Notes: generated from the letters alone by a model not told the origin. DNA of 64,000 nucleotides from Pontibacterium sinense (GCF_015209595.1 NZ_JADEYS010000014.1:62001-126000); one strand, 5' to 3'. Shown: positions 27,404-36,182, counted from the first letter of the stretch. Program-made: numbers and translations.

Positions 27404-28519
27404 TCAGCTAAAGTCCTGACGGTACTTGTCCCGTACATGCGATGGCGAAATACCAAAGAAATCCTTAAAACAGTTACTGAAGTGGCTGGAAGTCACAAAA
27501 CCACAGGCCAATGCAATATTCGTAACACTGTCATTACTCTGCAAAAGCAAACGGCGGGCCTGGGTGATGCGTAGCTCCAGATAATACCGAGAGGGTGATG
27601 TATCCAAATACGCCTGAAATAACCGTTCAATCTGACGCCTTGAAATACCGATGCAGCCCGTCAACTCATCAACGTTCAGCGGGTCTTCGATATTTGCTTT
27701 CATCAGCTGAATAATATCCCGCAAATTGTCCGGTATTATAGGGCGCTCAGTAGCAGCCGTAAGCTTAATACTGCCCTGCTCTACAACTTGATCACAGCTG
27801 AGAATCTCACGCACCGCGCGTACAACATCCCGCCCCTGCAACTGGTCAATCAACTGCAACATCATCTCCAATGCACTCGCAGGACCGGCACTGGTAATAA
27901 CCGAGGGTTCCAGTTCGAGCGTATTATCTGTCACCTTCACGTTGGTAAATCGTTCACGCATGAAAGCATGATTATCGGGATGCAACGCACATTGCATATT
28001 ATCCAGTAAGCCGGCATAGGCAAGCGAGATCGCCCCATTCCAGATACCACCGACAACAGCGCTGTTTTTAGCTGTAACTTTCAGAAGTTCTGTCAGGGCT
28101 TTGTTTTCTGCCATAGAACACCGAAAGCCACCACACACGATGATCACATCAAATTCGCCGCTCCCTTTACCGTTAAGGCGATCCAGACTGCCTTCGGTTG
28201 AGATCTCAATGCCAAGGTCAGAACTGACTTTTTCGGTACTGACACCATAAGTTTCGAACTTAAACAGGGGCGATGTTTGTACCAGGTTGGCGGTGACTAA
28301 CGCATCAACTGCCGCGGTAAAAGCCATCATAGAAAAGTGTTCGGGCAAGATAAAAGCAACCCGAACAACGTTCGTACTCTCCTTGTTTCCAGGCAAGAAC
28401 GCACGGTTGGTATCCCGCATAAGATGACTGAAACGACGCTTGCCTTCTATCTGCAAAGGTCTGACGTTATCGGGCAAAACCTTTCTGGTGTGCTGGGTAT
28501 GATCAATGTGCTTACGCAT
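27404..28519 (-). CDS. GlxA-type transcriptional regulator (DJ-1/PfpI domain plus AraC HTH)
   Basis: A 371-residue regulator. It has an N-terminal extension of about 50 residues, then a DJ-1/PfpI-like GATase1 domain (about 50-225), in which the usual nucleophile region reads GGIWNGAISLAYAG without a cysteine. A C-terminal AraC-type double helix-turn-helix follows (VDELTGCIGISRRQIERLFQAYLDTSP, then VTNIALACGFVTSSHFSNCFKDFFGISP). Regulators of glycine betaine (GbdR), sarcosine (SouR) and carnitine (CdhR) catabolism in Pseudomonas are of this class. It is divergent from a LysR gene and close to the creatinase operon, so creatine or sarcosine control is likely. AGGAG stands 12 bases before the ATG, rather far. 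Confidence 0.93.
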   Translation of the reverse strand: MRKHIDHTQHTRKVLPDNVRPLQIEGKRRFSHLMRDTNRAFLPGNKESTNVVRVAFILPEHFSMMAFTAAVDALVTANLVQTSPLFKFETYGVSTEKVSSDLGIEISTEGSLDRLNGKGSGEFDVIIVCGGFRCSMAENKALTELLKVTAKNSAVVGGIWNGAISLAYAGLLDNMQCALHPDNHAFMRERFTNVKVTDNTLELEPSVITSAGPASALEMMLQLIDQLQGRDVVRAVREILSCDQVVEQGSIKLTAATERPIIPDNLRDIIQLMKANIEDPLNVDELTGCIGISRRQIERLFQAYLDTSPSRYYLELRITQARRLLLQSNDSVTNIALACGFVTSSHFSNCFKDFFGISPSHVRDKYRQDFS

Positions 28520-28659
28520 TATTATTATTCTCCTGATCGGGCATCCATGCGATTGAGTGGTTGGTATTCCCTGGCCGTTCTCGATGTATCAACTGGCAAT
28601 CAGTGCACAGATATTACGATGCTAAAAACCCAAGCCCCATTAGTCCAAGCAATACTTTA

Positions 28660-28674
28660 AATAATATCATTTGC
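28660..28674 (+). promoter_or_regulatory. half-site shared with the creatinase promoter dyad
   Basis: AATAATATCATTTGC here matches AATAAGATCATTTGC at 35149-35163 in 14 of 15 positions, and weaker similarity continues for another 12 bases. It lies between the divergent GATase1-AraC and LysR genes, 70 bases before the LysR start. A recurring 15-mer in two regulatory intergenic regions is best explained as a binding site for one of these regulators. Confidence 0.5.
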
Positions 28675-28743
28675 ATTGCTTATGCCGCAGAGTTACTTTT
28701 AACCATGTGTTCAGATACAAAAATAAGATATCGGTCTGTCGCT

Positions 28744-29664
28744 ATGAAAAATATCCCCATGGATCTACTTCGCACCTTCACCACCATTAATGACCTCGGC
28801 GGTTTTACTCAGGCTGGCGAGCTACTCGGCCGTTCCCAACCTGCGATAAGCCTGCAGGTAAAGCGTTTGGAGGAGTTACTGGATGTTCCGCTATTTAATA
28901 GGGTCGGGGGTCTGCAGTTAACGGAAGAAGGACGGATTTTATACAGCTCTGCGCGAAAAATACTGGAGATGAACGATGCCGTGGTGTCGCGCCTGTCGAC
29001 ACCTTCTGTCAGCGGTACCGTGCGGTTGGGAACCCCAAACGATTTCGAAGTGTCCTTCCTGCCGGTCTTACTCTCCAAGTTTTCCCGTGCCTATCCCGAT
29101 GTCACCCTTGATGTGAACTCAGATGTCAGCATCAACCTGCGTGATGGATATAAGAAGGGATCTTATGATCTGGTGATGACGATGGATGAGTATCACGAAC
29201 ACGGCTTTGGCGAAGAGGACTATATTGTTGAAACACTCTCCTGGATCGCTGATCCTGGCTTTGTTCTAAACAAAAACCAGCCGGTGCCTCTGGTGCTTTA
29301 TCCGCAAGGGTGCATCTATCGTAAGCACATCACCGATGCCCTGAATAAGGCCAATATCCCTTGGCGTGTACTGTACTGTTCGTCCAGTTTGCTAGGCATT
29401 CAATCGGCGATAAAAGCGGGATTGGGCATCAGTGCGCTGGTGCTAAATACCATTCCTGAAATTTTCCAGGCAGAAAAAACCTACAGTGATCTTCCAGACC
29501 TTGGCAAGGTCACCATCGGATTCAACTATGATCAGAATACGTTGTCGCCTGCGGCGGCGCTGTTGCTGGATTTCCTCCGCCGAGGTCTGAAACAAAGCCA
29601 GAACTATCCGGCGTCATTTAAGATGCCGCAAGACACCGGAAACAGCCTTCTCTCCGTGCGCTGA
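28744..29664 (+). CDS. LysR-family transcriptional regulator
   Basis: A 306-residue LTTR starting MKNIPMDLLRTFTTINDLGGF; a second ATG five codons in is possible. The N-terminal winged helix-turn-helix (FTQAGELLGRSQPAISLQVKRLEELLDVPLFNR) is followed by a linker and a two-lobe effector domain (from about residue 92, VRLGTPNDFEVSFLP). Divergent from the GlxA-type regulator and convergent with the creatinase operon end. It could govern either neighbour. The effector cannot be read from sequence. Confidence 0.93.
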   Translation: MKNIPMDLLRTFTTINDLGGFTQAGELLGRSQPAISLQVKRLEELLDVPLFNRVGGLQLTEEGRILYSSARKILEMNDAVVSRLSTPSVSGTVRLGTPNDFEVSFLPVLLSKFSRAYPDVTLDVNSDVSINLRDGYKKGSYDLVMTMDEYHEHGFGEEDYIVETLSWIADPGFVLNKNQPVPLVLYPQGCIYRKHITDALNKANIPWRVLYCSSSLLGIQSAIKAGLGISALVLNTIPEIFQAEKTYSDLPDLGKVTIGFNYDQNTLSPAAALLLDFLRRGLKQSQNYPASFKMPQDTGNSLLSVR

Positions 29665-29909
29665 CACAATAGATCTCGGCTCATCAGCCCTGTCCTGTCG
29701 ATTGCTCAGGCAGTAGATAAGCGTAGCGATCGCCATCGTGATCAAGCGTGCTATAAACATTATTCGATATCGGTCTACCGTGGAGAAATGCTCGGTTATT
29801 GCCCACTCCAATAGCCAGCCACTCCCCGTTAAAACAGACTGATCGAATATGCGGCACACAGAACAGCTAATTCAGCCATTGAAGGATCTCTTGAGACGGT
29901 CTCATGGTA

Positions 29910-30443
29910 TTAACTGACTAGTACATGTTCCGGTTCATCAATACTGAGGCGGATACTTAGCTCAGGTGAAAGACGGTACAACGCCTGTAAGAGATTAGGT
30001 TCAGATATGGGGCGGGTCAGTTCAGCATGAACTTTAGAGGTAAACTGCCGCTTACCTTCTGGGGTCTGCCCCATATAATGCTGATTCAACTGCTCAATCT
30101 GGGCTCCATGAGACTCAAGAATCGTACGGATATCGAAATCAATACCAAAGCGATACTGACCGTGTAATTCCAGTGCCAGACGGTGGCTCTTACTCGGATC
30201 TGGATTGAGTTCCTGTACCGAAATAATGTCCAACCCTTTAACCCTATACTCAGCAAAGACCTTTCTTGAAAAGGGTATATGCGCAGCTGGCAGACAGACT
30301 TTAAACATAGCGGTCACCTGCCCCGCCATCACCGTCTGCTGCTTATCCAGAAATACACCCTCCATGAGTGCGATGGTTTCACAAAATTTATGTAGCAGCT
30401 CGGGCTGATCCTTTCCTGCCACGGTTATCAACCAGGTCACCAT
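29910..30443 (-). CDS. GcvR-like tandem ACT-domain protein
   Basis: A 177-residue cytosolic protein with an N-terminal ACT domain (WLITVAGKDQPELLHKFCETIALMEGVFLDKQQTVM) and a second ACT-like part with the RFGIDFDIRTILESHGAQIEQL segment. It resembles the glycine cleavage repressor GcvR and has no DNA-binding domain, so it should act by binding another regulator. The start ATG is preceded by AGGAG with a five-base spacer; an earlier start is possible but less well placed. It is the last gene of the creatinase-dctPQM operon. Glycine is the end product of creatine degradation, so a glycine-responsive feedback role is an attractive inference. Confidence 0.85.
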   Translation of the reverse strand: MVTWLITVAGKDQPELLHKFCETIALMEGVFLDKQQTVMAGQVTAMFKVCLPAAHIPFSRKVFAEYRVKGLDIISVQELNPDPSKSHRLALELHGQYRFGIDFDIRTILESHGAQIEQLNQHYMGQTPEGKRQFTSKVHAELTRPISEPNLLQALYRLSPELSIRLSIDEPEHVLVS

Positions 30444-30546
30444 AAAAACTCCTAAGGGATATTGCAGCAATTAGGGCCTAATCACTGCAATTGTTCGAAG
30501 TTGATACCGATGCCTGCGTCGCCGACATCGGTAGAAGAAGCTTCAA

Positions 30547-31842
30547 TTAATCCAGCAGGCTCGGTAGCCACAAGCTCAGTTCAGGTATGAACGTCACCAC
30601 AAACACCATGGGCAGATGCCCCAGCAGCAGGAATTTCATGGTGGGCCCGATATATTTGTCGAGCGACAGCTTAGTCACCCCGCCGGCCATATAGAGCAGC
30701 GGTGCACAAGGCGGAGAGATATTACCCAAACCCAGGTTGGTACCTACGATCGCGGCAAAATGAACCGGATCGATACCAATCTTCTGCACCACCGGCATCA
30801 GGATAATCGCCGCCAGCACACCACCGGAAACATCATCAACAATCATCCCCATCAGCAATAACAGCATGTTGATAATTAATAGCAGGATAATTTTGTTATC
30901 TGAGATACTCAGCAAAAGCTCTGCAAATTGATTCGGGATCTGCGCCAGAATCATGCCCCGACTGAGAATAAACAGGAAGAACAGCACCATGATCACCGAG
31001 CCGGTTAAGATGGCTGCATCTTTGCTCGACTCAAACAGGTTCCGTATTGTCATCGTCCGGTAGATGACAAAACCGACAAACAGTGTATATACCAGAGCAA
31101 CCGCTCCCGCCTCTGTGGGCGTTGCCACACCGCTATAGATTCCGCCCAGGATGATAAACGGCATGATGATCGCCAGGCTAGCGCGCTTGCCTGCGCCCCA
31201 GATCTCCCGCCCCACATCACGCAGCGGCAGCTTTGGTGACACCTTTATGGTGTTGTTCTTGCGTAGGAACCAGAAGTTCAGCGCACAATACACCAGCGCC
31301 AGCAGAATACCTGGCAACATCGTCGCCAGAAACACCTTAGCGACCGACTGCCGGGTTGCTATCGCAAATACGATCATTGGAATACTTGGCGGAATCATCA
31401 ATGCCAATACCGATGATACGGCGACCAGTGCTGTCGCATGTCCTTCGGGGTAACCTTCCTTAATCATCCGCGGCACCATGATCTTGCCGATCGCAGCAAT
31501 GGCGGCTGAAGCACTGCCGGAGATTGCGCCAAACATTGCACAGCTGAGTACGGTGACCGCACCCAATCCGCCCTTGGTCCGCCCAACAAAAGCGTTCACA
31601 AAATCCAGTAAGCGCTCCGATATCCCGCCAGTCCCCATCAAGGTTCCGGCCTGCACGAACAGGGGTAATGCCAACAGTGAGAACGCCCCAATCTGGGAAT
31701 AACCATAACCGGCATGGAAGGAGATGTCGGTACCGGTCAGAACACCATAAAACAATGCGCCGAGACCAAAAGAGAAACCAACGGGTACTTCAAGCAGTAG
31801 CAGAACAACGACAATCGCAATAGTCAGGAAGAATATTGTCAT
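30547..31842 (-). CDS. dctM: TRAP transporter large permease DctM (creatinase operon)
   Basis: Ion-coupled membrane subunit (431 residues, about twelve hydrophobic segments). DctM signatures present: AISGSASAAIAAIGKIM, LALMIPPSIPMIVFA, SGVATPTEAGAVAL and the C-terminal GNISPPCAPLLYMAGGVTK. The start is taken as the ATG at 31840-31842, with AAGGTG upstream; a GTG two codons earlier is possible. It follows dctQ with a gap of about 100 bases. It belongs with dctP and dctQ immediately upstream. The probable substrate is creatine or a related guanidino or methylated amino acid, inferred from creatinase. Confidence 0.93.
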   Translation of the reverse strand: MTIFFLTIAIVVVLLLLEVPVGFSFGLGALFYGVLTGTDISFHAGYGYSQIGAFSLLALPLFVQAGTLMGTGGISERLLDFVNAFVGRTKGGLGAVTVLSCAMFGAISGSASAAIAAIGKIMVPRMIKEGYPEGHATALVAVSSVLALMIPPSIPMIVFAIATRQSVAKVFLATMLPGILLALVYCALNFWFLRKNNTIKVSPKLPLRDVGREIWGAGKRASLAIIMPFIILGGIYSGVATPTEAGAVALVYTLFVGFVIYRTMTIRNLFESSKDAAILTGSVIMVLFFLFILSRGMILAQIPNQFAELLLSISDNKIILLLIINMLLLLMGMIVDDVSGGVLAAIILMPVVQKIGIDPVHFAAIVGTNLGLGNISPPCAPLLYMAGGVTKLSLDKYIGPTMKFLLLGHLPMVFVVTFIPELSLWLPSLLD

Positions 31843-31943
31843 GACCACACCTTTTTACTTATTATTTTTCTATGAGCACTATTTTTAGTGAGTACGGATT
31901 GTTATCAGCAAACTGTTTACTCAGTGCGTATTAATCCGTGTTT

Positions 31944-32531
31944 CTACTTCGAACTGTCCGAACCCTTTTTCAGATCTCGTATCTCAGCGATAATTTGCAG
32001 GCAGTAATAGAACGCCATCAGTGCAAAACCACTCACCATGCTGAAGTCCCAAAGGTACTTGGGCCAGCGCATGTAAATACTTTTCCGATTGAGATCCAGA
32101 TTGAACTGAGCAAACTTCAGTGCAAAGTAGCCAAAGACACACACCGCCAGTAAACAGGCAAAACTACCTGCAAGACGGATGACTTGTATTAAGGTGTGGT
32201 TCTTAAAGATCAGCGCGACGATGCCGCCAGAGATATGGTCCTGATCCCGGGTGGCATAGACCATACCCAGAAAATAACCCCACAATGCCAGCATGGGTGC
32301 CAACTCCTCGATTCCCAGAAAAGGCGATTCAAGGCCGTAACGCATCACCACCTGTGCTGCCATCAATAAACCCAGCGCTAATGTTGCAAACACCATTGCG
32401 ATGGCGATCACTTGCGCCATACGGGCTTCAATTCTGAAAAACAGCGACTGCCTTGCTTTTGCGTCCCCCGGTACTGCCTTGACGTATGCCGGTCCAACCA
32501 TTTCATCCGGATGGGTATACTCGATACTCAT
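31944..32531 (-). CDS. dctQ: TRAP transporter small permease DctQ (creatinase operon)
   Basis: A 195-residue membrane protein with four hydrophobic segments beginning near residue 38. The N-terminus (MSIEYTHPDEMVGPAYVKAV) is long, polar and cytosolic. The DctQ hallmark is seen as ESPFLGIEELAPMLALWGYFLGMVYATRDQDHIS. The Shine-Dalgarno GGAG lies seven bases before the ATG. A strong stem-loop separates it from dctP upstream. Confidence 0.9.
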   Translation of the reverse strand: MSIEYTHPDEMVGPAYVKAVPGDAKARQSLFFRIEARMAQVIAIAMVFATLALGLLMAAQVVMRYGLESPFLGIEELAPMLALWGYFLGMVYATRDQDHISGGIVALIFKNHTLIQVIRLAGSFACLLAVCVFGYFALKFAQFNLDLNRKSIYMRWPKYLWDFSMVSGFALMAFYYCLQIIAEIRDLKKGSDSSK

Positions 32532-32561
32532 AATTAAGCTCCGTTGATTGCTCTTGTAAAA

Positions 32562-32591
32562 AGAGCCTGCAAAGCGCAGTTCGCAGGCTCT
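32562..32591 (-). terminator. stem-loop between dctP and dctQ of the creatinase operon
   Basis: AGAGCCTGC and GCAGGCTCT (32562-32570 and 32583-32591) form a perfect nine-base stem over a twelve-base loop, just after the dctP stop. On the transcribed strand it is followed by TTTTTACAAG, so partial termination is plausible. Same placement as the stem at 17435-17471. Confidence 0.65.
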
Positions 32592-32609
32592 CCAGAACTA
32601 CCCCGGATC

Positions 32610-33635
32610 TTAAAGACCGGCGGTTTCTTTCAGGTCAGACATGATTTTCTTACCCAGCAGACCTTCCATGATCGGCCATTCGACTTCCATTACCGTCTTC
32701 TTGTACGCGGCAGCCTGAGCCGAATCCTGCTCTAGCACTTCGATACCTGCGGCTTGAATCTTATCCAACCACCCCTGACTGAACTCTTCGGCATTGTCCC
32801 ACGCCCATTGAGTGGCATAGTCAGCCGCTTCACGAACCCAGGCACGCTCCTGATCACTCAGGTTCGCCAGCCAGCTTTTGCTTGCGATCCAGAACGTTGG
32901 TTCGAAAGATTCACGGGTATACACGTAAGCGCGCAACACATCGCGGAACATCAGCACTTCATACGGGGGAGAGAATGCACGACCGTCGATTGAACCGGTC
33001 TGCAGCGCGGTATGCACTTCGGAGAACGCCATCGGCACAACCGAGAAACCCAACGCACTGTAGCGGTCGATCGCCATCGGATAGTTAGGTACACGGATCT
33101 TAAAGCCTTTAGAATCCTGAGGAATTTTAACCGGCACATCCACGCCTTTACGGACTACATAACCCGTAAAGTCAGTCGGCAGTGTACCCAGCAGCTCAAC
33201 GTTCAGTCCGTCATAGATCTCTGCAAACAGGTTGTCCATCTGACTACCCGGACCGTACACCTTAGTTGCACTTTCCCAGTCATCAGCGACATAACCCAGA
33301 TTGGCAATATCAAGGCGTGGATCCAGCTCGGAATTGGACCAGGCCATCGTCATCGGCAACGCCCCCTGCATCACCTGTTCGGTAATCGTCGACCAATCAC
33401 CAAGATCGCCGCCCGGATGATATTCAATATTCACAGTGCCGCCTGACAGCTCATCTAATTTGCTGATGAACTGTTCAGAAACACTGTTAAAGATATGATC
33501 TGTCGGCATCACGTGCGCCAGGATGTGACCACCGTCTGCAGCCTGCACCTGAGCAGGAAGTGTCAGAGTTAAAGCACTTGCGGAGAGGGCTGCTGCGGCG
33601 AGCATCCCGGTGAACTTTTTGCTGAATCGGGTCAT
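32610..33635 (-). CDS. dctP: TRAP transporter substrate-binding protein DctP (creatinase operon)
   Basis: Secreted receptor of 341 residues. The signal peptide ends near LTLPAQVQAADGG. The ligand-binding part includes GFKIRVPNYPMAIDRYSALGFSVVPMAFSEVHTALQTGSIDG. The arginine in KIRVP (usual carboxylate-binding Arg of DctP) is present, consistent with an amino-acid-like carboxylate such as creatine. It is not closely similar in sequence to the two other DctP proteins of the window. Encoded 160 bp after creatinase on the same strand, and followed by dctQM. Creatine binding is inferred from context only. Confidence 0.92.
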   Translation of the reverse strand: MTRFSKKFTGMLAAAALSASALTLTLPAQVQAADGGHILAHVMPTDHIFNSVSEQFISKLDELSGGTVNIEYHPGGDLGDWSTITEQVMQGALPMTMAWSNSELDPRLDIANLGYVADDWESATKVYGPGSQMDNLFAEIYDGLNVELLGTLPTDFTGYVVRKGVDVPVKIPQDSKGFKIRVPNYPMAIDRYSALGFSVVPMAFSEVHTALQTGSIDGRAFSPPYEVLMFRDVLRAYVYTRESFEPTFWIASKSWLANLSDQERAWVREAADYATQWAWDNAEEFSQGWLDKIQAAGIEVLEQDSAQAAAYKKTVMEVEWPIMEGLLGKKIMSDLKETAGL

Positions 33636-33797
33636 TTGACCACCTCTTTTATTTTTATTAGTGGAACAAGATCTAGCATTGGCTGCTGTAACAGCAGCGT
33701 CTCCCCTGCCCTTATCCCTGTTATGCAGACAGGACAGGTTATATCCGCACCGCCAAATAACAGGGTTACTTAACGGTGCAGTTAATCGGCTTAAGTT

Positions 33798-35009
33798 TCA
33801 GGATTTAACGATGTTGTGCTCTGGACCGAATGGGAATTTAGTGATGTTTTCAACACTGTCTTCTCCCACCACTAAGATATCGTGCTCACGGTAACCACCC
33901 GCTCCTGCCAGACCTTCTGGCAACATCAGCATGGGCTCCATAGAAACCACCATGCCCGGCTCGATCACCGTATCGATGTCTTCACGCAGTTCCAGCCCAG
34001 CTTCGCGGCCGTAGTAATGGCTGAGTGTTCCGAAAGAGTGGCCGTAGCCAAAGGTGCGGTACTGCAACACATCATGCTGCAGGAAGATTTCATTCAGTTC
34101 GGCTGCAATATCACAGCAGCGAGCACCTGGACGGATGAGCTCCAGACCACGGCGATGAACTTCACAGTTGATCTCCCACAGTTCCAGATGACGATCAGAT
34201 GCGAACTCACTGAACAACGTGCGTTCCAGCGCGGTGTAATAACCGGCAATCATGGGGAAGGTATTCAGGCTCAGAATATCGCCAGCTTCGACTTTACGGC
34301 TGGTCACCGGGTTATGCGCACCATCTGTATTAATACCGGACTGGAACCAGACCCAGGTATCCATCAGCTCACCTTCAGGATAGGTCGCTGCGATCTCACG
34401 CACCATCGCCTGAACACCCGCCAACGCAATCTCATACTCTGGCACACCCACGGCAATTGCATCGCGGATCGCGGCACCACCAATGTCTGCAACACGTGCA
34501 CCATTCTTGATGACGGCGATCTCTTCTTCGGATTTGATCATTCGCATCTTCATGGTCGGCACACCGATATCCACGAATTCGGACGATGGGAACGCGGCCT
34601 TCATCTTTTCCAGGTTTTGCAGGGGCATATGGTCAAATTCGACGCCGAATTTACCGCCATCTTTAACCAGATTTTTCAGTGCATAAAAGAAGTTATCTTT
34701 CTGCCAGTCGGTATATACAACGTTATCGCCCAACTGGTTACGGCGGTAAGGCTGACCGCCATCGATATTTGCAGTCACCGTCGTGTAGGAATCCTGAGTC
34801 ACAACCAGACCGTAGTCACGACCGAAGCGACAGTAAACAAAATCACTGTAGTAGTTGATGTTGTGGTAAGAAGTAAACAACACCGCCTGCAGGTCATTCT
34901 CAGCCATATAACGACGCAGCTTTTCCAAACGGGCGCCAAGCTCCTCTTTGGAAAATGTTGGCTGCACCTTTTCGCCATTTGGAATCGACAAAGTGTGTGG
35001 CATCTGCAT
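33798..35009 (-). CDS. creatinase (creatine amidinohydrolase)
   Basis: Hydrolyses creatine to sarcosine and urea (EC 3.5.3.3), metal-independent member of the M24 'pita-bread' fold. The 403-residue length matches the Pseudomonas putida enzyme. By direct count the active-site residues fall at the same numbers: Arg64 (FGRDYG), His232 (DGAHNPVT, general base), Glu262 (TALERTLF) and Glu358 (VVSMEPM). Long identical stretches such as DTWVWFQSGINTDGAHNP and YRTFGYGHSFGTLSHYYG leave little doubt, and argue against prolidase or DMSP lyase DddP. First gene of creatinase-dctPQM-ACT. The product sarcosine is the substrate of the sox operon at 1229-6494. Confidence 0.97.
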   Translation of the reverse strand: MQMPHTLSIPNGEKVQPTFSKEELGARLEKLRRYMAENDLQAVLFTSYHNINYYSDFVYCRFGRDYGLVVTQDSYTTVTANIDGGQPYRRNQLGDNVVYTDWQKDNFFYALKNLVKDGGKFGVEFDHMPLQNLEKMKAAFPSSEFVDIGVPTMKMRMIKSEEEIAVIKNGARVADIGGAAIRDAIAVGVPEYEIALAGVQAMVREIAATYPEGELMDTWVWFQSGINTDGAHNPVTSRKVEAGDILSLNTFPMIAGYYTALERTLFSEFASDRHLELWEINCEVHRRGLELIRPGARCCDIAAELNEIFLQHDVLQYRTFGYGHSFGTLSHYYGREAGLELREDIDTVIEPGMVVSMEPMLMLPEGLAGAGGYREHDILVVGEDSVENITKFPFGPEHNIVKS

Positions 35010-35143
35010 GTTTAATATCCTCTTATTTTTCTAATTTTTACGTATGACCTTTGGCACTTTTTCAGGTCCGAACGTTACAAAAGCGAGCTAGTCAGCTGCT
35101 AAAAATCAGATTATCTGGAGAATTCACATAACAGAAATCAATA

Positions 35144-35186
35144 GTTCTAATAAGATCATTTGCGCTACAAATGTCCTTATTCGAAC
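35144..35186. promoter_or_regulatory. 43-bp dyad operator candidate upstream of creatinase
   Basis: The sequence is symmetrical around base 35165. The arms are GTTC, AATAAG and CATTTG on the left and CAAATG, CTTATT and GAAC on the right. Sixteen of 21 paired positions are complementary; mismatches fall in the centre and at two regular gaps. It lies 135 bp upstream of the creatinase start. The left half recurs in the regulator intergenic region at 28660-28674. The spacing of three short blocks per arm suits a dimeric activator bound upstream of the promoter. Confidence 0.65.
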
Positions 35187-35675
35187 CCTATACACCACGG
35201 GCTACTGAGGCAGATAGCTCAGCAATACACCCATCCAAAGAGAAGATAGAACGGTAGGATCATCGTGCAGTGCAGGAAAAGTTAGAGGCAACCTACCCAC
35301 TAAGTAACGTCTGGGTCTCTACCCAGCGATGAATAGTTGTCGTGGATTCCTTTCAGGACGGCGTGGTGCATCCACTGTTTATCCAACGTCACAGCTGCCA
35401 TCAGTGGATTTCCGCTCTATCCCACTGACGCGCTTTGGGCATCCGTCACATCCAAAACATTCACTGCCATACAATGAAAATTAGGAATTTATCCTATATC
35501 CGCATAATGAAACCAAAGCTACTTTATATACAGCGGTATACACACATAACATATGGATATACCGTTCTTGATATCCTAAGTTGAGAAATGCAGTCCAACC
35601 GTTCAAGGAACACGAAGAGTTATTCAAACTGGATGATTCTGCGACTCGTAACACACTTAACGAAGGACTCGTCAT
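35187..35675. other. gene-free region between creatinase promoter and small Cys-rich gene
   Basis: No supported coding frame. Short open frames here lack ribosome binding sites and recognisable sequence. I see no repeats or clear hairpins of note. It presumably carries the promoter of the gene at 35676. Confidence 0.4.
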
Positions 35676-35900
35676 ATGTCGGAACGCAAGGATTACTGCA
35701 CTTGTTGCCTAACTCCAGCTGCAGATGCCGCACCAACCCCCTCTCTCCAAAAGGTTGCACACATCGGTGATCATACCGTCTACAGCTGCGATAAATGTGA
35801 AATGACACTTTGTATGGATACAGATTATGGGCAAGACATACATGAACGTGAAGCCTTTGAGCACGTACTCGCGGGTGCGGAGTTCTATGATCAGAGCTAA
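35676..35900 (+). CDS. small cysteine-rich protein, putative zinc-binding
   Basis: A 74-residue acidic protein with six cysteines in two groups: C8, C10, C11 near the N-terminus (YCTCC) and C38, C41, C46 (SCDKCEMTLC). The second group is preceded by HTVY and separated from the first by about 26 residues, like a zinc ribbon or small metal site. No signal peptide or membrane segment. AAGGA stands somewhat far upstream of the ATG. It is a single gene between unrelated neighbours. I do not recognise a named family. Confidence 0.6.
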   Translation: MSERKDYCTCCLTPAADAAPTPSLQKVAHIGDHTVYSCDKCEMTLCMDTDYGQDIHEREAFEHVLAGAEFYDQS

Positions 35901-36182
35901 AGCTATATAACGTTCAGGTTATATTTGCGTCATCGCAACGATCACCCTACAGCTTAAAAATGCCCCAGGTCCCTAGCAAAATTTGCCGTATAGATATGGG
36001 GAGAATGCCTTAGATGACGCGCCATAATCGGTTATGGCATTTGTCACATTGCCTGCTATGCTGATGACCACATATTCGCGCCGCCAGCATTCTATCTGAC
36101 AAGGGCGCTAGCTATACCAATCACAGTTCCATCACTTTCAATAACAGGGCTTCCGCCCTGTTTTGCGTTTAGGACACAACCA

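Noticed and set aside
33798-35009. M24 protein as prolidase or DMSP lyase DddP
   Set aside because: All creatinase active-site residues occur at identical numbering, and long stretches match creatinase rather than DddP or aminopeptidase P.
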